Positions 9,727 through 19,158 are shown, numbered from the stretch's first letter. The stretch is 64,000 bases of DNA from Alphaproteobacteria bacterium MarineAlpha12_Bin1 (GCA_002937505.1 PTJY01000001.1:372001-436000); one strand, 5' to 3'. Program-made: numbers and translations. Notes: generated by a model not told the origin, from the sequence alone.

Positions 9727-10238
9727 TTTAATATTTCCATACTTTTTAATGTTAACATGTGATGTGCATGGCAGATGGCTACGGCTAGTGCGTCAGCCGC
9801 ATCTGTGGATGAGACGTTTGCTCCAGGTAATAATATTGAAACCATCTCTTCGACTTGGGTTTTATCCGCATGACCATAACCAACTACACTTTTTTTCACA
9901 GTATTTGCGGGATACTCAGAAACAAGCAGACCTGCTTGAGCTGGAACCAGCATAATCACGCCTCGAGCCTGCCCTAATTTTAAAGTGGACTTGCCATCAC
10001 GATTAACGAAAGTTTCTTCAACAGCAGCGCTATCAAGTTTATAGTTTCCAACAACTTCTGTTAAATCTTGGTGCAAACGCAGCAACCTATCTGATAAATG
10101 ACCATTACCTGAAGCAACAACCCCATTTGCAACATGACGCAAACGATTCGATTCAACCTCAATAACGCCCCAACCCGTTTTTCTTAGCCCAGGATCTAAT
10201 CCCAGTAAAAAAATTGATTTATGACCATCTGAGACCAC
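9723..10238 (-). CDS. ruvC: Crossover junction endodeoxyribonuclease RuvC
   Basis: RuvC is the RNase H-fold nuclease that cuts Holliday junctions symmetrically. The catalytic acidic residues are in [13 protein letters not shown] (Asp near 15), AAVEETFVN and the C-terminal [16 protein letters not shown]. The length of 171 aa is typical. It sits 12 bases downstream of yebC and is coupled to ruvA by a 4-base overlap. The yebC-ruvCAB operon is conserved in many bacteria. Confidence 0.97.
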   Translation of the reverse strand: MVSDGHKSIFLLGLDPGLRKTGWGVIEVESNRLRHVANGVVASGNGHLSDRLLRLHQDLTEVVGNYKLDSAAVEETFVNRDGKSTLKLGQARGVIMLVPAQAGLLVSEYPANTVKKSVVGYGHADKTQVEEMVSILLPGANVSSTDAADALAVAICHAHHMLTLKSMEILK

Positions 10239-10250
10239 TTAATTTACCTC

Positions 10251-11003
10251 TTATGATTCCGCCAAAAAAGCTAATACTTCATCGCTCATTTCAAAATTTG
10301 CAGAAACATTTTGCACATCATCTCCGTCCTCTAAAGCATCAATGAGTTTTAGTAGTGACTGAGCCGAATCAATATCCAGGTCAACTGTTGTTTGTGGTTG
10401 CCATGTCAATCCAGCTGACAGCGGACCACCAAAAACAGTCTCAAGGCTTTCAACTACTTGCCCAAAGTCCTCTGGATTACAACTTACCTCATGCCCTCTT
10501 TCTGAACTAACGACATCTTGAGCTCCTGCCTCGAGAGCCGCCTCGAACATAGTGTCCATATCCGCAACATCTGGATCGAAAACTATTTGTCCAATACGAT
10601 CAAACATGAAAGCAACGCTATTTGTTTCACCCAAATTACCACCGTATTTTGAGAATGCGGCGCGAACCTCAGATGCTGTCCTGTTTCGGTTGTCGGTTAG
10701 TGCATCTACTATTAATGCAACGCCGTGAGGACCATAACCTTCGTAACGAATTTCTTCATAAACTGTTTCGTTATCGCCGCCGGCAGCCTTATTAATAGCC
10801 CTTTCAATTCTGTCTTTAGGCATATTAGAACTACGAGCAGCAACTATTGCAGAACGCAGACGGGGGTTCTGATCAGGATCAGGCAAACCCATTTTTGAGG
10901 CCACCTCTATCTCTCGAGCCAATTTAGCGAATAGCTTCGCCCGTTTTTTATCCTGAGCACCCTTTCGATGCATTATGTTCTTAAATTGGGAATGACCAGC
11001 CAT
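10251..11003 (-). CDS. yebC: YebC/PmpR family protein (DUF28)
   Basis: Members of this family are probable DNA-binding regulators; recent work also links some members to relief of ribosome stalling at proline runs. The family N-terminus [28 protein letters not shown] is intact, with [24 protein letters not shown] and [28 protein letters not shown] further on. The length of 250 aa is standard. It heads the operon running into ruvCAB. The 163-base gap before it holds no other gene that I can see. Function here is inferred from the family only. Confidence 0.95.
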   Translation of the reverse strand: MAGHSQFKNIMHRKGAQDKKRAKLFAKLAREIEVASKMGLPDPDQNPRLRSAIVAARSSNMPKDRIERAINKAAGGDNETVYEEIRYEGYGPHGVALIVDALTDNRNRTASEVRAAFSKYGGNLGETNSVAFMFDRIGQIVFDPDVADMDTMFEAALEAGAQDVVSSERGHEVSCNPEDFGQVVESLETVFGGPLSAGLTWQPQTTVDLDIDSAQSLLKLIDALEDGDDVQNVSANFEMSDEVLAFLAES

Positions 11004-11166
11004 TTACCCTACACTTTCTAAATTATGTGGGCCTATATAGACTATACACTATATATTGTACCTAATGCGATCAATACTACCTTAGTTTAAAAAGCCCGTA
11101 TTTTTTCTAGTTCCGTAAAATAAAAGTGGAAATTCTGAAGAATTAGCGGAGAGGACGATTTAAAAG

Positions 11167-11982
11167 CTAGTCTTTAGGAAAAGATTGAGATAAACGTGCA
11201 CCGATTCGGATGGGCGTTATTTTTTTCGCCAAACCAGAATCATCATCTGTTTGTATATAGACTCCACAAAGGTCAGCCGGACCAGACGCAGGACTCAACC
11301 TTTCACCAGGCATTTTTCTACGAAATCTAGAAATAGCAGGCAACTTTTTCATCCCTATCACCGAATCGTAATCTCCGCACATGCCCGCATCAGTCTGGTA
11401 AGCAGTTCCTCCATCAAGAATATGAGCGTCTGCTGTAGGGACATGAGTATGGGTTCCAACCACCAAGCTAACCCTTCCATCGTATGCGTGACCTATAGCC
11501 ATTTTCTCTGAAGAAGCCTCCCCATGAACATCTAGTATTATTGCATCGACGGTCCTACCTAATAGATAACTACTTAACTCTTGATCTAGTATCACAAATG
11601 GATCATCTAATGGATCCATGAATAATCGGCACATAACATTTATCACAAGAACCTTCTGCCCCTTTTTAGTACTGTAGACATTTGACCCTCGTCCTGGAGT
11701 ACCAGCGGGATAGTTTGCTGGTCTTAATAATCTTGGATCATTATCAATCTGACCAATAATTTCTTTTTGGTCCCAAACATGATTACCTGTGGTGATTACG
11801 TCGGCTCCAGATTCGTACAGATTCTCACAAATTTCTTTTGTTATTCCAAAGCCATTCGCTGCGTTCTCTCCGTTAATTATAATAAAATCGAGTTGGAGTT
11901 GTTTTTTTAAATCCGGTAAGTGTTGATTGACCACCTCCCTACCGGCTCTTCCAACAACATCACCACAAAACAATATATTCAT
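11167..11982 (-). CDS. YmdB-type metallophosphoesterase (TIGR00282 family)
   Basis: This protein belongs to the calcineurin-like YmdB family, described in Bacillus as a cyclic-nucleotide phosphodiesterase. Metal-binding motifs are visible: NILFCGDVVGRAGR at the start, IINGENAANGFGIT, TTGNHVWDQKEI, LDVHGEASSEKMA and VGTHTHVPTADA. I placed the start at the internal ATG (11982), because the protein then begins MNILFCGDVVG like its relatives and is preceded by AGGGA; a longer reading adds ten residues without family support. It follows the 5-FCL gene by about 36 bases in the same direction, so the two may be co-transcribed. Confidence 0.9.
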   Translation of the reverse strand: MNILFCGDVVGRAGREVVNQHLPDLKKQLQLDFIIINGENAANGFGITKEICENLYESGADVITTGNHVWDQKEIIGQIDNDPRLLRPANYPAGTPGRGSNVYSTKKGQKVLVINVMCRLFMDPLDDPFVILDQELSSYLLGRTVDAIILDVHGEASSEKMAIGHAYDGRVSLVVGTHTHVPTADAHILDGGTAYQTDAGMCGDYDSVIGMKKLPAISRFRRKMPGERLSPASGPADLCGVYIQTDDDSGLAKKITPIRIGARLSQSFPKD

Positions 11983-12018
11983 AAAGCCATCCCTGTGAAA
12001 CATGTACATCAAAAAGCG

Positions 12019-12591
12019 TTAGCTTATAACGATAGCACCAACATCTGTTAGAATTATATCTATAGGCTCATCTTCTTCAAAATGTGGTATTTCTCCGTAA
12101 ATTTGTCCTTCATACGCAAGCCCGATTGCTGTAACCCCTCCCATGCTTTTTCTTGCACGCAATTTTTTTAATGTTCGGTCATAATAGCCGCCTCCATAAC
12201 CAAGTCTATTTCCATGTTTGTCACAAGCTAACATAGGAACTAACAAAACGTTTGGGATAATTTCCTTATTAGATGTTAAAGGTTCGCATACTCCATAGGA
12301 GCCTCGCACCATCTTATCTCCTGGTTTCCATTGATAAAAAGTTAAATGTTTTTCTTTGTTAGAAACCACCGGCAAACATATTGCGATACCTAACTTAAAA
12401 AGCTGCTCTAACACTGGCAAACAATCAATTTCACTATTAATAGGCGAATATCCCCCTACAATTGATTCTGGCTTGATTAATTCCCGAATTTGTTTCGTGT
12501 TAAAAAATATTTCTGCTAATCTCTGAGATGAAGAATTGGCAAATTTATTATGAAGAGCATCACGTTTGGCTGACACCTCTCGTCGGAGCAC
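12019..12591 (-). CDS. 5-formyltetrahydrofolate cyclo-ligase
   Basis: This enzyme converts 5-formyl-THF to 5,10-methenyl-THF using ATP, recycling an otherwise dead-end folate. The characteristic C-terminal motif GNRLGYGGGYYDRTL (about 136-150) binds the nucleotide and folate. VGGYSPINSEIDCLPVLEQL in the N-terminal half is also family-typical. I keep the GTG start: the upstream sequence is open for some codons but offers no in-frame ATG or TTG before a stop. The gene (ygfA in E. coli) lies just downstream of 6S RNA, the same arrangement as in E. coli and many alphaproteobacteria, so the 6S transcript may read into it. Confidence 0.92.
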   Translation of the reverse strand: MLRREVSAKRDALHNKFANSSSQRLAEIFFNTKQIRELIKPESIVGGYSPINSEIDCLPVLEQLFKLGIAICLPVVSNKEKHLTFYQWKPGDKMVRGSYGVCEPLTSNKEIIPNVLLVPMLACDKHGNRLGYGGGYYDRTLKKLRARKSMGGVTAIGLAYEGQIYGEIPHFEEDEPIDIILTDVGAIVIS

Positions 12592-12659
12592 GTTTTTCTT
12601 ATTATTAAAACTTATATTAGATACTTTTGTGATTGTATGCCTACAAGATTAACAAAAAT

Positions 12660-12832
12660 TGTTTTCGGTAGACCCCAATACAGCCGTCAGAAAAACTAGT
12701 CCACCGAGACCTGCTTCAAGCAGGTGGGCGCCGTTTGTTTGAGACCACGATCCCAACAGGGACAGCTCCCGATTCGATGAGAAAGGTCCCCGGAACTTGA
12801 GTTCCGACAAACAGATCAGGGTCTACCCAGTA
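12660..12832 (-). ncRNA. ssrS: 6S RNA (ssrS)
   Basis: This 170-base stretch is clearly richer in G+C than its surroundings and lies between zapA and the 5-FCL gene, the conserved place for 6S RNA. Read on the minus strand, its ends pair perfectly over nine bases: GGTAGACCC (12819-12827) with GGGTCTACC (12667-12675). This gives the closing stem of a long rod. Inside are a second paired segment (CGGAACTC/GAGTTCCG-type hairpin near 12790-12806) and the ACCTGCTTGAAGCAGGT hairpin at 12710-12726. 6S RNA binds sigma-70 RNA polymerase and dampens transcription in stationary phase. Exact ends are estimated from the stem. The call rests on position plus fold; no alignment was run. Confidence 0.85.
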
Positions 12833-12889
12833 CGAAAATAATTGCCAAAGTAGCTTACCGCAAGTGTGTTTAAACTTTTTAATTGGAAA

Positions 12890-13192
12890 CTATCTCATTG
12901 AGTCAGCAATTTTTTCAATTTTCTCAGCTATTTCATTAATTCTATTTGCATAATCATTATCCTTTTCTTGTCGCAAATCTTTTAATTCTTGAATTGCGTC
13001 AGATAATTCGTCTGCTATTAGAAGACCAGCCATAACCATTAGACTAGTGTCACCAATCTGACCAACCTCATTAATCAAAGATGTCATCTTTCCATCAAAA
13101 TACTCTGCAAGTTCTGTTAAATGACCTTCTTGCCCGTCTTCACAAGAAACCTGATACTGTCTTCCGTTTATTTTGATCTCTACTTGTGACAC
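12890..13192 (-). CDS. zapA: Cell division protein ZapA
   Basis: ZapA is a small FtsZ-binding protein that bundles protofilaments in the Z-ring. The N-terminal globular part carries the family signature VEIKINGRQYQVSCEDGQE (residues 3-21) and the sequence continues with LAEYFDGKM; the C-terminal half is a coiled coil (LQEK-type heptads around 60-97). The length of 100 aa is normal. It lies 46 bases downstream of the DUF4164 gene, forming a two-gene unit, and just upstream of 6S RNA. Confidence 0.92.
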   Translation of the reverse strand: MSQVEIKINGRQYQVSCEDGQEGHLTELAEYFDGKMTSLINEVGQIGDTSLMVMAGLLIADELSDAIQELKDLRQEKDNDYANRINEIAEKIEKIADSMR

Positions 13193-13238
13193 TTAATCAT
13201 CCATTAGTTCATTTTGGATTAATAAACTTTTACCAAAA

Positions 13239-13481
13239 CTATTTTGCTAGTATATTTTTCATTTTGGCAATAGCCTTTTCTAAACCTAGTGAGACTTCAA
13301 GTGAAGTTTTTCTCATGTTGGCAAACTCTTTTTTAACAGAACTAACTTCTTCCTCTAATTTCAATTTTTCTGCTTCAAAGGCCAAGTCCCTCTCTGAAGG
13401 TTTTTCTTGACTCCCAATCCCTGACTCTAAACGAGAAAGTGCTTCAGAAAGCCTTTGATTTGCTTTTTCAACGGTTGACAT
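13239..13481 (-). CDS. zauP: ZauP-like coiled-coil protein (DUF4164), ZapA partner
   Basis: This 80-residue protein is coiled coil for most of its length (heptads LEEEVSSVKKEFANM and SLEVSLGLEKAIAKM) and has no membrane segment. DUF4164 proteins next to zapA were shown in Caulobacter to be ZauP, which interacts with ZapA to focus the Z-ring. That identity is inferred here from size, composition and the gene pair zauP-zapA; sequence conservation in this family is low. It is the first gene of the pair, with a long intergenic region upstream. Confidence 0.72.
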   Translation of the reverse strand: MSTVEKANQRLSEALSRLESGIGSQEKPSERDLAFEAEKLKLEEEVSSVKKEFANMRKTSLEVSLGLEKAIAKMKNILAK

Positions 13482-13802
13482 GGACAGCCTCGCTTGAACG
13501 GGTTACTTAAAAAAAAAGACAATTTCTATATTCGCAGCAATGATTATGCCCTAGTTACAAAAACAGTCATATAATAATCTTAAAACCATATGGTACTTCC
13601 GCATATTCCAAGGGGTCAATCAAGAGATTCTATGACAGAAAAACACATTACTAGAGAATTTATTTCATAGTTAGTGGATAAACAGATGACGAATCCGTTG
13701 ACGTCGACCCGTCATATGGGCATGTTGCAAATTCATAAACCTATAAATTAATTTAAGTAAATAACAAAAAGATATTTCTTAGTGAAAGTTTTCTAAAATC
13801 TC
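13482..13802. other. Intergenic region between divergent zauP and tkt
   Basis: These 321 bases separate the divergent zauP and transketolase genes and must hold both promoters. I see no gene longer than about a dozen codons and no tRNA. A short interrupted palindrome, TGACG-TCGACC-CGTCA, lies near 13699-13714 within a locally GC-richer patch; it could be an operator, but nothing identifies the regulator. Confidence 0.4.
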
Positions 13803-15815
13803 ATGAATAACGCCCCTTCTAAGGTTAAAAACCCAGTCAGCAATAAAAAGATGGCAACCGCTATCAGGGCTCTCTCAATGGATGCCGTCCAAAAAGCCAA
13901 TTCCGGCCATCCAGGAGCCCCAATGGGTATGGCTGACATTGTAACGGTATTATTTACTAGACATCTGAAATATGACTCGAGCAATCCCAACTGGCCTGAC
14001 AGAGATAGACTAATTCTCTCAAACGGACATGCATCAATGTTGCTTTACTCGTTACTTTACCTCACAGGGTATGAAGACATGACTTTAGACCAGCTAAAAA
14101 ACTTTCGGCAACTTGGAAGTTGTACAGCGGGTCACCCAGAATATGGCCATGCGTCAGGTATAGAGACTACTACTGGACCTTTGGGCCAAGGCTTAGCAAA
14201 TGCAGTTGGCATGGCGATTGGAGAACGTATTAAAAATGAAAGGCTTGGCGATGACCTTATCGATCACTTCACGTATGTCTTAGCTGGGGATGGTTGCTTA
14301 ATGGAAGGAATAAGCCATGAAGCGATATCTCTCGCCGGTCACCTAAAGCTTTCTAAACTAATAGTAATGTTTGATGATAACGACATTTCAATAGATGGCA
14401 GCACGGACCTAAGCGTTTCAGATGATCAGGTTGCTCGCTTTGCAGCCAGTGGCTGGAACGTTCTTTCTATAGATGGCCACAATTTTGAGAGTATTGACGA
14501 AGCCTTAACAATAGCCAAACAAAGTGAACGTCCCACTCTAATTGCCTGTAAAACAATAATTGGCTTTGGTTCGCCAAACAAAGCGGGTTCAGCTTCGGCA
14601 CACGGATCGCCGCTGGGTAATGATGAAATAAGTGTTACGAGAGATAACTTGGATTGGCCACACGAACCATTTGAGGTGCCAACTGAAATATTATCAGCAT
14701 GGAGGGCTGCTGGTTCCAGAGGCAATTCTGAGCTTAAAATATGGCAAGAAAAACTTAGCTCTCTGGATGAAACAAAGAGGGCTGAGTTTGAAGAAATGTT
14801 ATCAGATAAGCTGCCAACTGATATAAACAAATATATTGTTGAGCATAAACGTAAGATTTCTAGTGAAAAACCTAAATGGGCGACAAGAAAATCTAGTGAG
14901 GAGATTTTAAAAGTTTTAACCAAAGAAGTTCCAACCTTGATCGGTGGGTCAGCCGACTTAACCGGCTCTAATAACACTAAAACTGATTCAACTATTCCTA
15001 TATCAGCTGACAAATTTGCAGGAAGCTATATTTATTATGGTGTAAGAGAACACGCTATGGCCGCTATCATGAATGGGTTAGCATTACATGGTGGTTTTAT
15101 CCCTTATGGTGGTACATTCCTGACATTTACTGATTATTGTAGACCTTCTATACGACTGGCCGCACTAATGGGTCTGAGAGTGGTTTACGTAATGACCCAT
15201 GACTCGATCGGGTTAGGGGAAGATGGCCCAACTCATCAGCCTGTGGAACATATTTCATCATTAAGAGCTATGCCAAACTTAAACCTGTTTCGGCCAGCTG
15301 ATCCTATTGAGACTGCGGAATGTTGGCAATTAGCACTTGAGAGCTCAACCACGCCTTCAGTACTAGCATTGACAAGACAGAGTTTACCAACCTTGCGCGA
15401 GACACACACCGAAAGCAACATGTGCGCCTTCGGAGCATATGTTATAGAACCAGCTGAGGACAACGGAGATAAACGTCAGGCCACAATATTAGCTACCGGT
15501 TCCGAGGTAGAAATAGCTATTGCAGCAAAAAAAATACTACAATTAGAAGGTATTGCAACTGCGGTTGTTTCAATGCCTTGCTGGGAGTTATTTGACAAAC
15601 AACCTGAGTCTTATAGAGAAGAAGTTCTTGGCAAAAATGGAGTAAGGGTTGCCGTAGAAGCAGCAGCTACATTTGGTTGGTCTCGGTATGGAGTGGACGA
15701 ATCTAAGGTAGTAGGTATGCGATCATTCGGAGCTTCAGCACCCCTGTCAGATGTTTATTCCTATTTCGGGATTACAACAGAGGCTGTTGTAAATGCAGTT
15801 CGATCGGAGCTTTAA
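13803..15815 (+). CDS. tkt: Transketolase
   Basis: Transketolase moves two-carbon units between sugar phosphates in the pentose phosphate pathway, using thiamine diphosphate. Family motifs are in order: SMDAVQKANSGHPGAPMGMAD (25-45), the ThDP/Mg motif GDGCLMEGISHEA (about 158-170), the pyrimidine-domain GVREHAMAAIMNGLALHGG with the catalytic Glu (about 412-430), THDSIGLGEDGPTHQPVEH, and the C-terminal domain with ATGSEVEIA. The length of 670 aa is standard. It starts the plus-strand run tkt-gap-orf-fba-thiE-efp. Confidence 0.97.
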   Translation: MNNAPSKVKNPVSNKKMATAIRALSMDAVQKANSGHPGAPMGMADIVTVLFTRHLKYDSSNPNWPDRDRLILSNGHASMLLYSLLYLTGYEDMTLDQLKNFRQLGSCTAGHPEYGHASGIETTTGPLGQGLANAVGMAIGERIKNERLGDDLIDHFTYVLAGDGCLMEGISHEAISLAGHLKLSKLIVMFDDNDISIDGSTDLSVSDDQVARFAASGWNVLSIDGHNFESIDEALTIAKQSERPTLIACKTIIGFGSPNKAGSASAHGSPLGNDEISVTRDNLDWPHEPFEVPTEILSAWRAAGSRGNSELKIWQEKLSSLDETKRAEFEEMLSDKLPTDINKYIVEHKRKISSEKPKWATRKSSEEILKVLTKEVPTLIGGSADLTGSNNTKTDSTIPISADKFAGSYIYYGVREHAMAAIMNGLALHGGFIPYGGTFLTFTDYCRPSIRLAALMGLRVVYVMTHDSIGLGEDGPTHQPVEHISSLRAMPNLNLFRPADPIETAECWQLALESSTTPSVLALTRQSLPTLRETHTESNMCAFGAYVIEPAEDNGDKRQATILATGSEVEIAIAAKKILQLEGIATAVVSMPCWELFDKQPESYREEVLGKNGVRVAVEAAATFGWSRYGVDESKVVGMRSFGASAPLSDVYSYFGITTEAVVNAVRSEL

Positions 15816-15872
15816 TTATTAAAATAATTTTCACACCAAAACTTTAACACCAAAAACACATGGAGAGTTCGA

Positions 15873-16898
15873 ATGGCCGTACGTGTCGCAATAAATGGCT
15901 TTGGCAGAATTGGTCGTCTAATACTAAGAGCTGCTTACGAACAAAATAGATCAGGTATAACTTTTGTTGGAATTAATGATCTCGGATCAGTAGAAGCAAA
16001 TGCGCACCTACTGCGTCATGATTCAGTTCACGGCCCGTTTCCTGCTTCGATTAGAAGCGGAAAAGACTGGATAGACCTGGGGAATAAATCCAAAGTAGGA
16101 AAGCGCATAAAGGTGTTTTCTGAAAGAAACCCAGCTGATTTGCCATGGAAAGATCTCAATGTTGATATAGTTGTGGAATGTACTGGTATATTTACATCAA
16201 AAAATGCAGCAACTCGACACATCGATGCTGGTGCAAAAAAAGTTCTGATTTCAGCTCCATCTGGTGATGCTGATATTACCATCGTTCAGGGCGTTAATCA
16301 CAAAAAGCTTAAAAAATCTCACCTTGTAGTATCGAATGCCTCTTGTACCACCAATTGCTTGGCTCCTGTTGCGGCCGTTCTTGATAAAGCAGTGGGAATA
16401 AAGCACGGATTTATGACTACAGTTCATAGCTATACTGGCGATCAGCCTGTTTTAGATACACTTCATTCAGACCTTCATCGATCACGCAGTGCTGCTACAA
16501 ATATGATTCCTACTTCGACTGGCGCAGCGAGAGCAGTAGGGCTCGTACTACCGCAACTTGCGGGCAAACTTGACGGCACAGCAGTTAGGGTACCCACCCC
16601 AAACGTTTCCATGGTTGATTTAGTTTTCGAATCTATGAAAAATACAGATACTGATGAAATAAATAATAGAATGATCAACGCCTCATCAACAAAAGAACTG
16701 AAGGGGATTCTTGCTATAAACAGGGAGCCTCTTGTCTCCTCTGACTTCAATCATAATCCGGCGAGTTCTATATTTGATTTGACACAAACGCAGGTCACGG
16801 ACAAGCGTTTGGTTAGGGTGCTTAGCTGGTATGATAATGAATGGGGTTTTTCGTCTAGAATGTCCGACACAGCAATACAGATGGCGAAGCTTAGTTAA
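15873..16898 (+). CDS. gap: Glyceraldehyde-3-phosphate dehydrogenase, type I
   Basis: GAPDH oxidises glyceraldehyde 3-phosphate to 1,3-bisphosphoglycerate with NAD(P). The Rossmann start VRVAINGFGRIGRL (residues 3-16), the catalytic SNASCTTNCLAP with the nucleophilic Cys (near 158), THSYTGDQ-type region (TVHSYTGDQPVLD) and the C-terminal WYDNEWGFSSRM are all present. The length of 341 aa is normal. It follows tkt by 57 bases. In related genomes pgk usually comes next; here an uncharacterised gene does. Confidence 0.97.
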   Translation: MAVRVAINGFGRIGRLILRAAYEQNRSGITFVGINDLGSVEANAHLLRHDSVHGPFPASIRSGKDWIDLGNKSKVGKRIKVFSERNPADLPWKDLNVDIVVECTGIFTSKNAATRHIDAGAKKVLISAPSGDADITIVQGVNHKKLKKSHLVVSNASCTTNCLAPVAAVLDKAVGIKHGFMTTVHSYTGDQPVLDTLHSDLHRSRSAATNMIPTSTGAARAVGLVLPQLAGKLDGTAVRVPTPNVSMVDLVFESMKNTDTDEINNRMINASSTKELKGILAINREPLVSSDFNHNPASSIFDLTQTQVTDKRLVRVLSWYDNEWGFSSRMSDTAIQMAKLS

Positions 16899-16913
16899 AT
16901 AAAGCTTCCTAGA

Positions 16914-17351
16914 ATGAACAAAGAACAAAAACCACAAATTATTGTTCATGATTTAGATGATGCAATTGCAGCGCTAATAACTTCTTCAGATATGAATATA
17001 GCTGTAACACTAGTAAGTCCCAAAGGCGCAGCAAGTTACGCCGGTTCGGGATGGTTTCGAGAGCTTATCTACCTGGCCAGAGAAAAAGTTCCCGATGCTC
17101 AGTTTGACAGCATTCTCGACTGCTCTGATGATTCGGGGCAAGCTCTAGCAGCCTTACGTGAAGGTCTTACGGCAATAGACTATAAAGGATCAGAAAAAAA
17201 ACTTATAAAAATACAAGATATAGCCCATCAAATAGGTACAGAAGTATTAAAAATAGATTATTCTCAGGCCTTAGACCTGAGTTTATATAATAATAAGCGT
17301 TCAGCCAGCCGAGATTGGTTGACTGATAAATTAACAAAAAATAGTCTCTAG
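16914..17351 (+). CDS. Uncharacterised conserved protein in the glycolytic cluster
   Basis: I recognise this 145-residue protein only as a type of hypothetical found beside aldolase genes in Alphaproteobacteria; no function is known to me. It is soluble, without signal or membrane segment. Visible features are an N-terminal IIVHDLDDAIAALI, the segment VTLVSPKGAASYAGSGWFRELI (about 32-53) and ILDCSDDSGQALAALREG (about 67-84). These suggest a small alternating alpha/beta fold. It starts 15 bases after gap and is followed, 95 bases later, by the aldolase gene, so it is probably co-transcribed with gap. A link to triose-phosphate metabolism is guilt by association only. Confidence 0.75.
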   Translation: MNKEQKPQIIVHDLDDAIAALITSSDMNIAVTLVSPKGAASYAGSGWFRELIYLAREKVPDAQFDSILDCSDDSGQALAALREGLTAIDYKGSEKKLIKIQDIAHQIGTEVLKIDYSQALDLSLYNNKRSASRDWLTDKLTKNSL

Positions 17352-17446
17352 TATTTACAAAATCACTCTAGGCCAGGTAAGTCAGAACTCTATTATTAAC
17401 TTGGCCTAAAGCTATAATAAGCTCTTAAATGCACAGGACGAAAATC

Positions 17447-18367
17447 ATGAGAGTCACACAAAAGGTCAGAAAAATTCTATCTTATTATGAAACTGACAAT
17501 GTTGGTAGCAAGACAAATTTAGCTAGGATATTAATGACAGGTAAGTTAGCGGGCACCGGAAAAATGGTTATCTTGCCAGTTGATCAAGGTTGGGAGCATG
17601 GGCCTGCACGTAGCTTTGCCCCCAATGCTCCTGCCTATGATCCTCATTATTTCTTTAGATTAGCGATTGATGCAGGCTTAAACGCTTACGCAGCACCATT
17701 GGGGCAATTAGAGGCAGGAGCTGACACCTTTGCCGGATCAGTTCCAATGATCCTTAAGTTGAACAATGCAAATTCACATTCCACTACAAAAGATCAAGCG
17801 ATTACCGCATCTGTTGAGGATGCATTAAGGTTAGGTTGCTCAGCTATAGGGTTTACTATGTATCCTGGCTCTGAGGATCAGTATGAAATGATAGAAGAAA
17901 TCCAAGAAATATCACTGGAAGCTAAATCCTGTGGTTTAGCCGTAGTAATCTGGTCTTATCCAAGAGGTGGTGGTCTCTCGAAAGAGGGAGAGACAGCTAT
18001 TGATGTTACAGCTTATGCGGCCCATATGGCCGCCCAATTAGGAGCGCACATTATCAAGGTTAAACCTCCGACTTCATACATAGAACAAAATGAAGCAAAA
18101 AAAGTCTATGAAGACCAACAAATTGACATTAGTAGTTTAAGTGCAAGAATTTCGCATATTTTACAATCTGCTTTTAATGGTCGTCGTTTAGTGGTTTTCT
18201 CCGGAGGAGCAGCAAAAGACACAGAAAGTATATATGAGGAAATTCGGCAGTTGCGAGACGGAGGTGCTTCAGGGTCAATTATAGGTCGTAACAGTTTCCA
18301 AAGATCAAAACAGGATTCGATTAATTTATTGGATAATATAGTTAAAATTTATCAAGGTAAGTTCTAA
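17447..18367 (+). CDS. Class I fructose-bisphosphate aldolase, archaeal/DhnA type
   Basis: This enzyme cleaves fructose 1,6-bisphosphate through a Schiff base. It is the FbaB/DhnA type, unrelated in sequence to the zinc class II enzyme. Supporting segments are VILPVDQGWEHGP (near 42-54), VVIWSYPRGGGLSKEG, the presumed Schiff-base lysine in HIIKVKPPTSY, and the phosphate-binding VVFSGGAAKD and SIIGRNSFQR. I chose the ATG at 17447, which has AGGACG six bases upstream, rather than an ATG 18 bases earlier. The first ~30 residues (KVRKILSYYETDNVG) are typical for the alphaproteobacterial form. Confidence 0.93.
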   Translation: MRVTQKVRKILSYYETDNVGSKTNLARILMTGKLAGTGKMVILPVDQGWEHGPARSFAPNAPAYDPHYFFRLAIDAGLNAYAAPLGQLEAGADTFAGSVPMILKLNNANSHSTTKDQAITASVEDALRLGCSAIGFTMYPGSEDQYEMIEEIQEISLEAKSCGLAVVIWSYPRGGGLSKEGETAIDVTAYAAHMAAQLGAHIIKVKPPTSYIEQNEAKKVYEDQQIDISSLSARISHILQSAFNGRRLVVFSGGAAKDTESIYEEIRQLRDGGASGSIIGRNSFQRSKQDSINLLDNIVKIYQGKF

Positions 18368-18401
18368 GAATTAGCAAGTAAGATGAATAGGTATATAAGT
18401 T

Positions 18402-19079
18402 GTGCCCGCATTAAAAAAAAATCAGATTTTTCAAACTTACCTGTATCTAATTACTCCTCCCAATATAAGGGAAGAAAATTTATCAGAGTTTGCTGAGGCG
18501 TTAGAAGAGATAGTCGATAATGAAATAATCTCCTGTCTTCAAATACGACTAAAGGATTCTGGAGAAATAGCAGTCACAAATGACATAATCCGCACCGTTT
18601 CAAAAACTCTAGTACCAATAGCTCAATCAAATAATGTAGCTGTTATCATGAACGATAGCCCGGAACTGGCTAGTGAACTTGGATGTGATGGTGTACACAT
18701 CGGGCAGGAGGATATTTCCTACTCAAAGGCCAGGTCCATAATGGGAGATCAAGCAATTATTGGGGTTACCTGCCACAACTCTAAACATCTAGCTATAAAT
18801 GCATCCGAGTTAGGAGCTGATTATGTAGCCTTCGGAGCTTTTTTCCCCACTGAGACTAAATCTCCTAAAACAAGCGCCTACCCTGAACTGTTAAAATGGT
18901 GGAGTGAAATCACTCAAATTCCTTGTGTGGCAATCGGAGGCATAACTCCACAAAATTGTCCACCTTTGCTGCAAACAGGAGTTGAGTTTCTTGCGGTTTC
19001 TTCAGGAATATGGAACCATCCAGCTGGTCATGCAGAGGCTGTTTCTGATTTTGAAAAGCAACTGATGAAGAAAAATTAA
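18402..19079 (+). CDS. thiE: Thiamine-phosphate synthase ThiE
   Basis: ThiE joins hydroxymethylpyrimidine pyrophosphate and thiazole phosphate to make thiamine monophosphate. The TIM-barrel motifs are LQIRLKDSG (pyrophosphate-binding), GCDGVHIGQEDISYSKAR, IGVTCHNSKH, ADYVAFGAFFPTETKSP and the phosphate loop AIGGITPQN. The start is GTG, and the length of 225 aa is normal. No thi-box (TPP riboswitch) is apparent in the 34 bases after the aldolase gene, so it is probably read from the upstream operon. Confidence 0.92.
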   Translation: MPALKKNQIFQTYLYLITPPNIREENLSEFAEALEEIVDNEIISCLQIRLKDSGEIAVTNDIIRTVSKTLVPIAQSNNVAVIMNDSPELASELGCDGVHIGQEDISYSKARSIMGDQAIIGVTCHNSKHLAINASELGADYVAFGAFFPTETKSPKTSAYPELLKWWSEITQIPCVAIGGITPQNCPPLLQTGVEFLAVSSGIWNHPAGHAEAVSDFEKQLMKKN

Positions 19080-19158
19080 ATATGTCGAACCATTGATATA
19101 TATTAAGTCAACTGTTAGACAGCCGATCCGTTGGTAATAAGTAAACGGGTATGAGTCT

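Noticed and set aside
18368-18401. TPP riboswitch before thiE
   Set aside because: The gap is only 34 bases and holds no thi-box.
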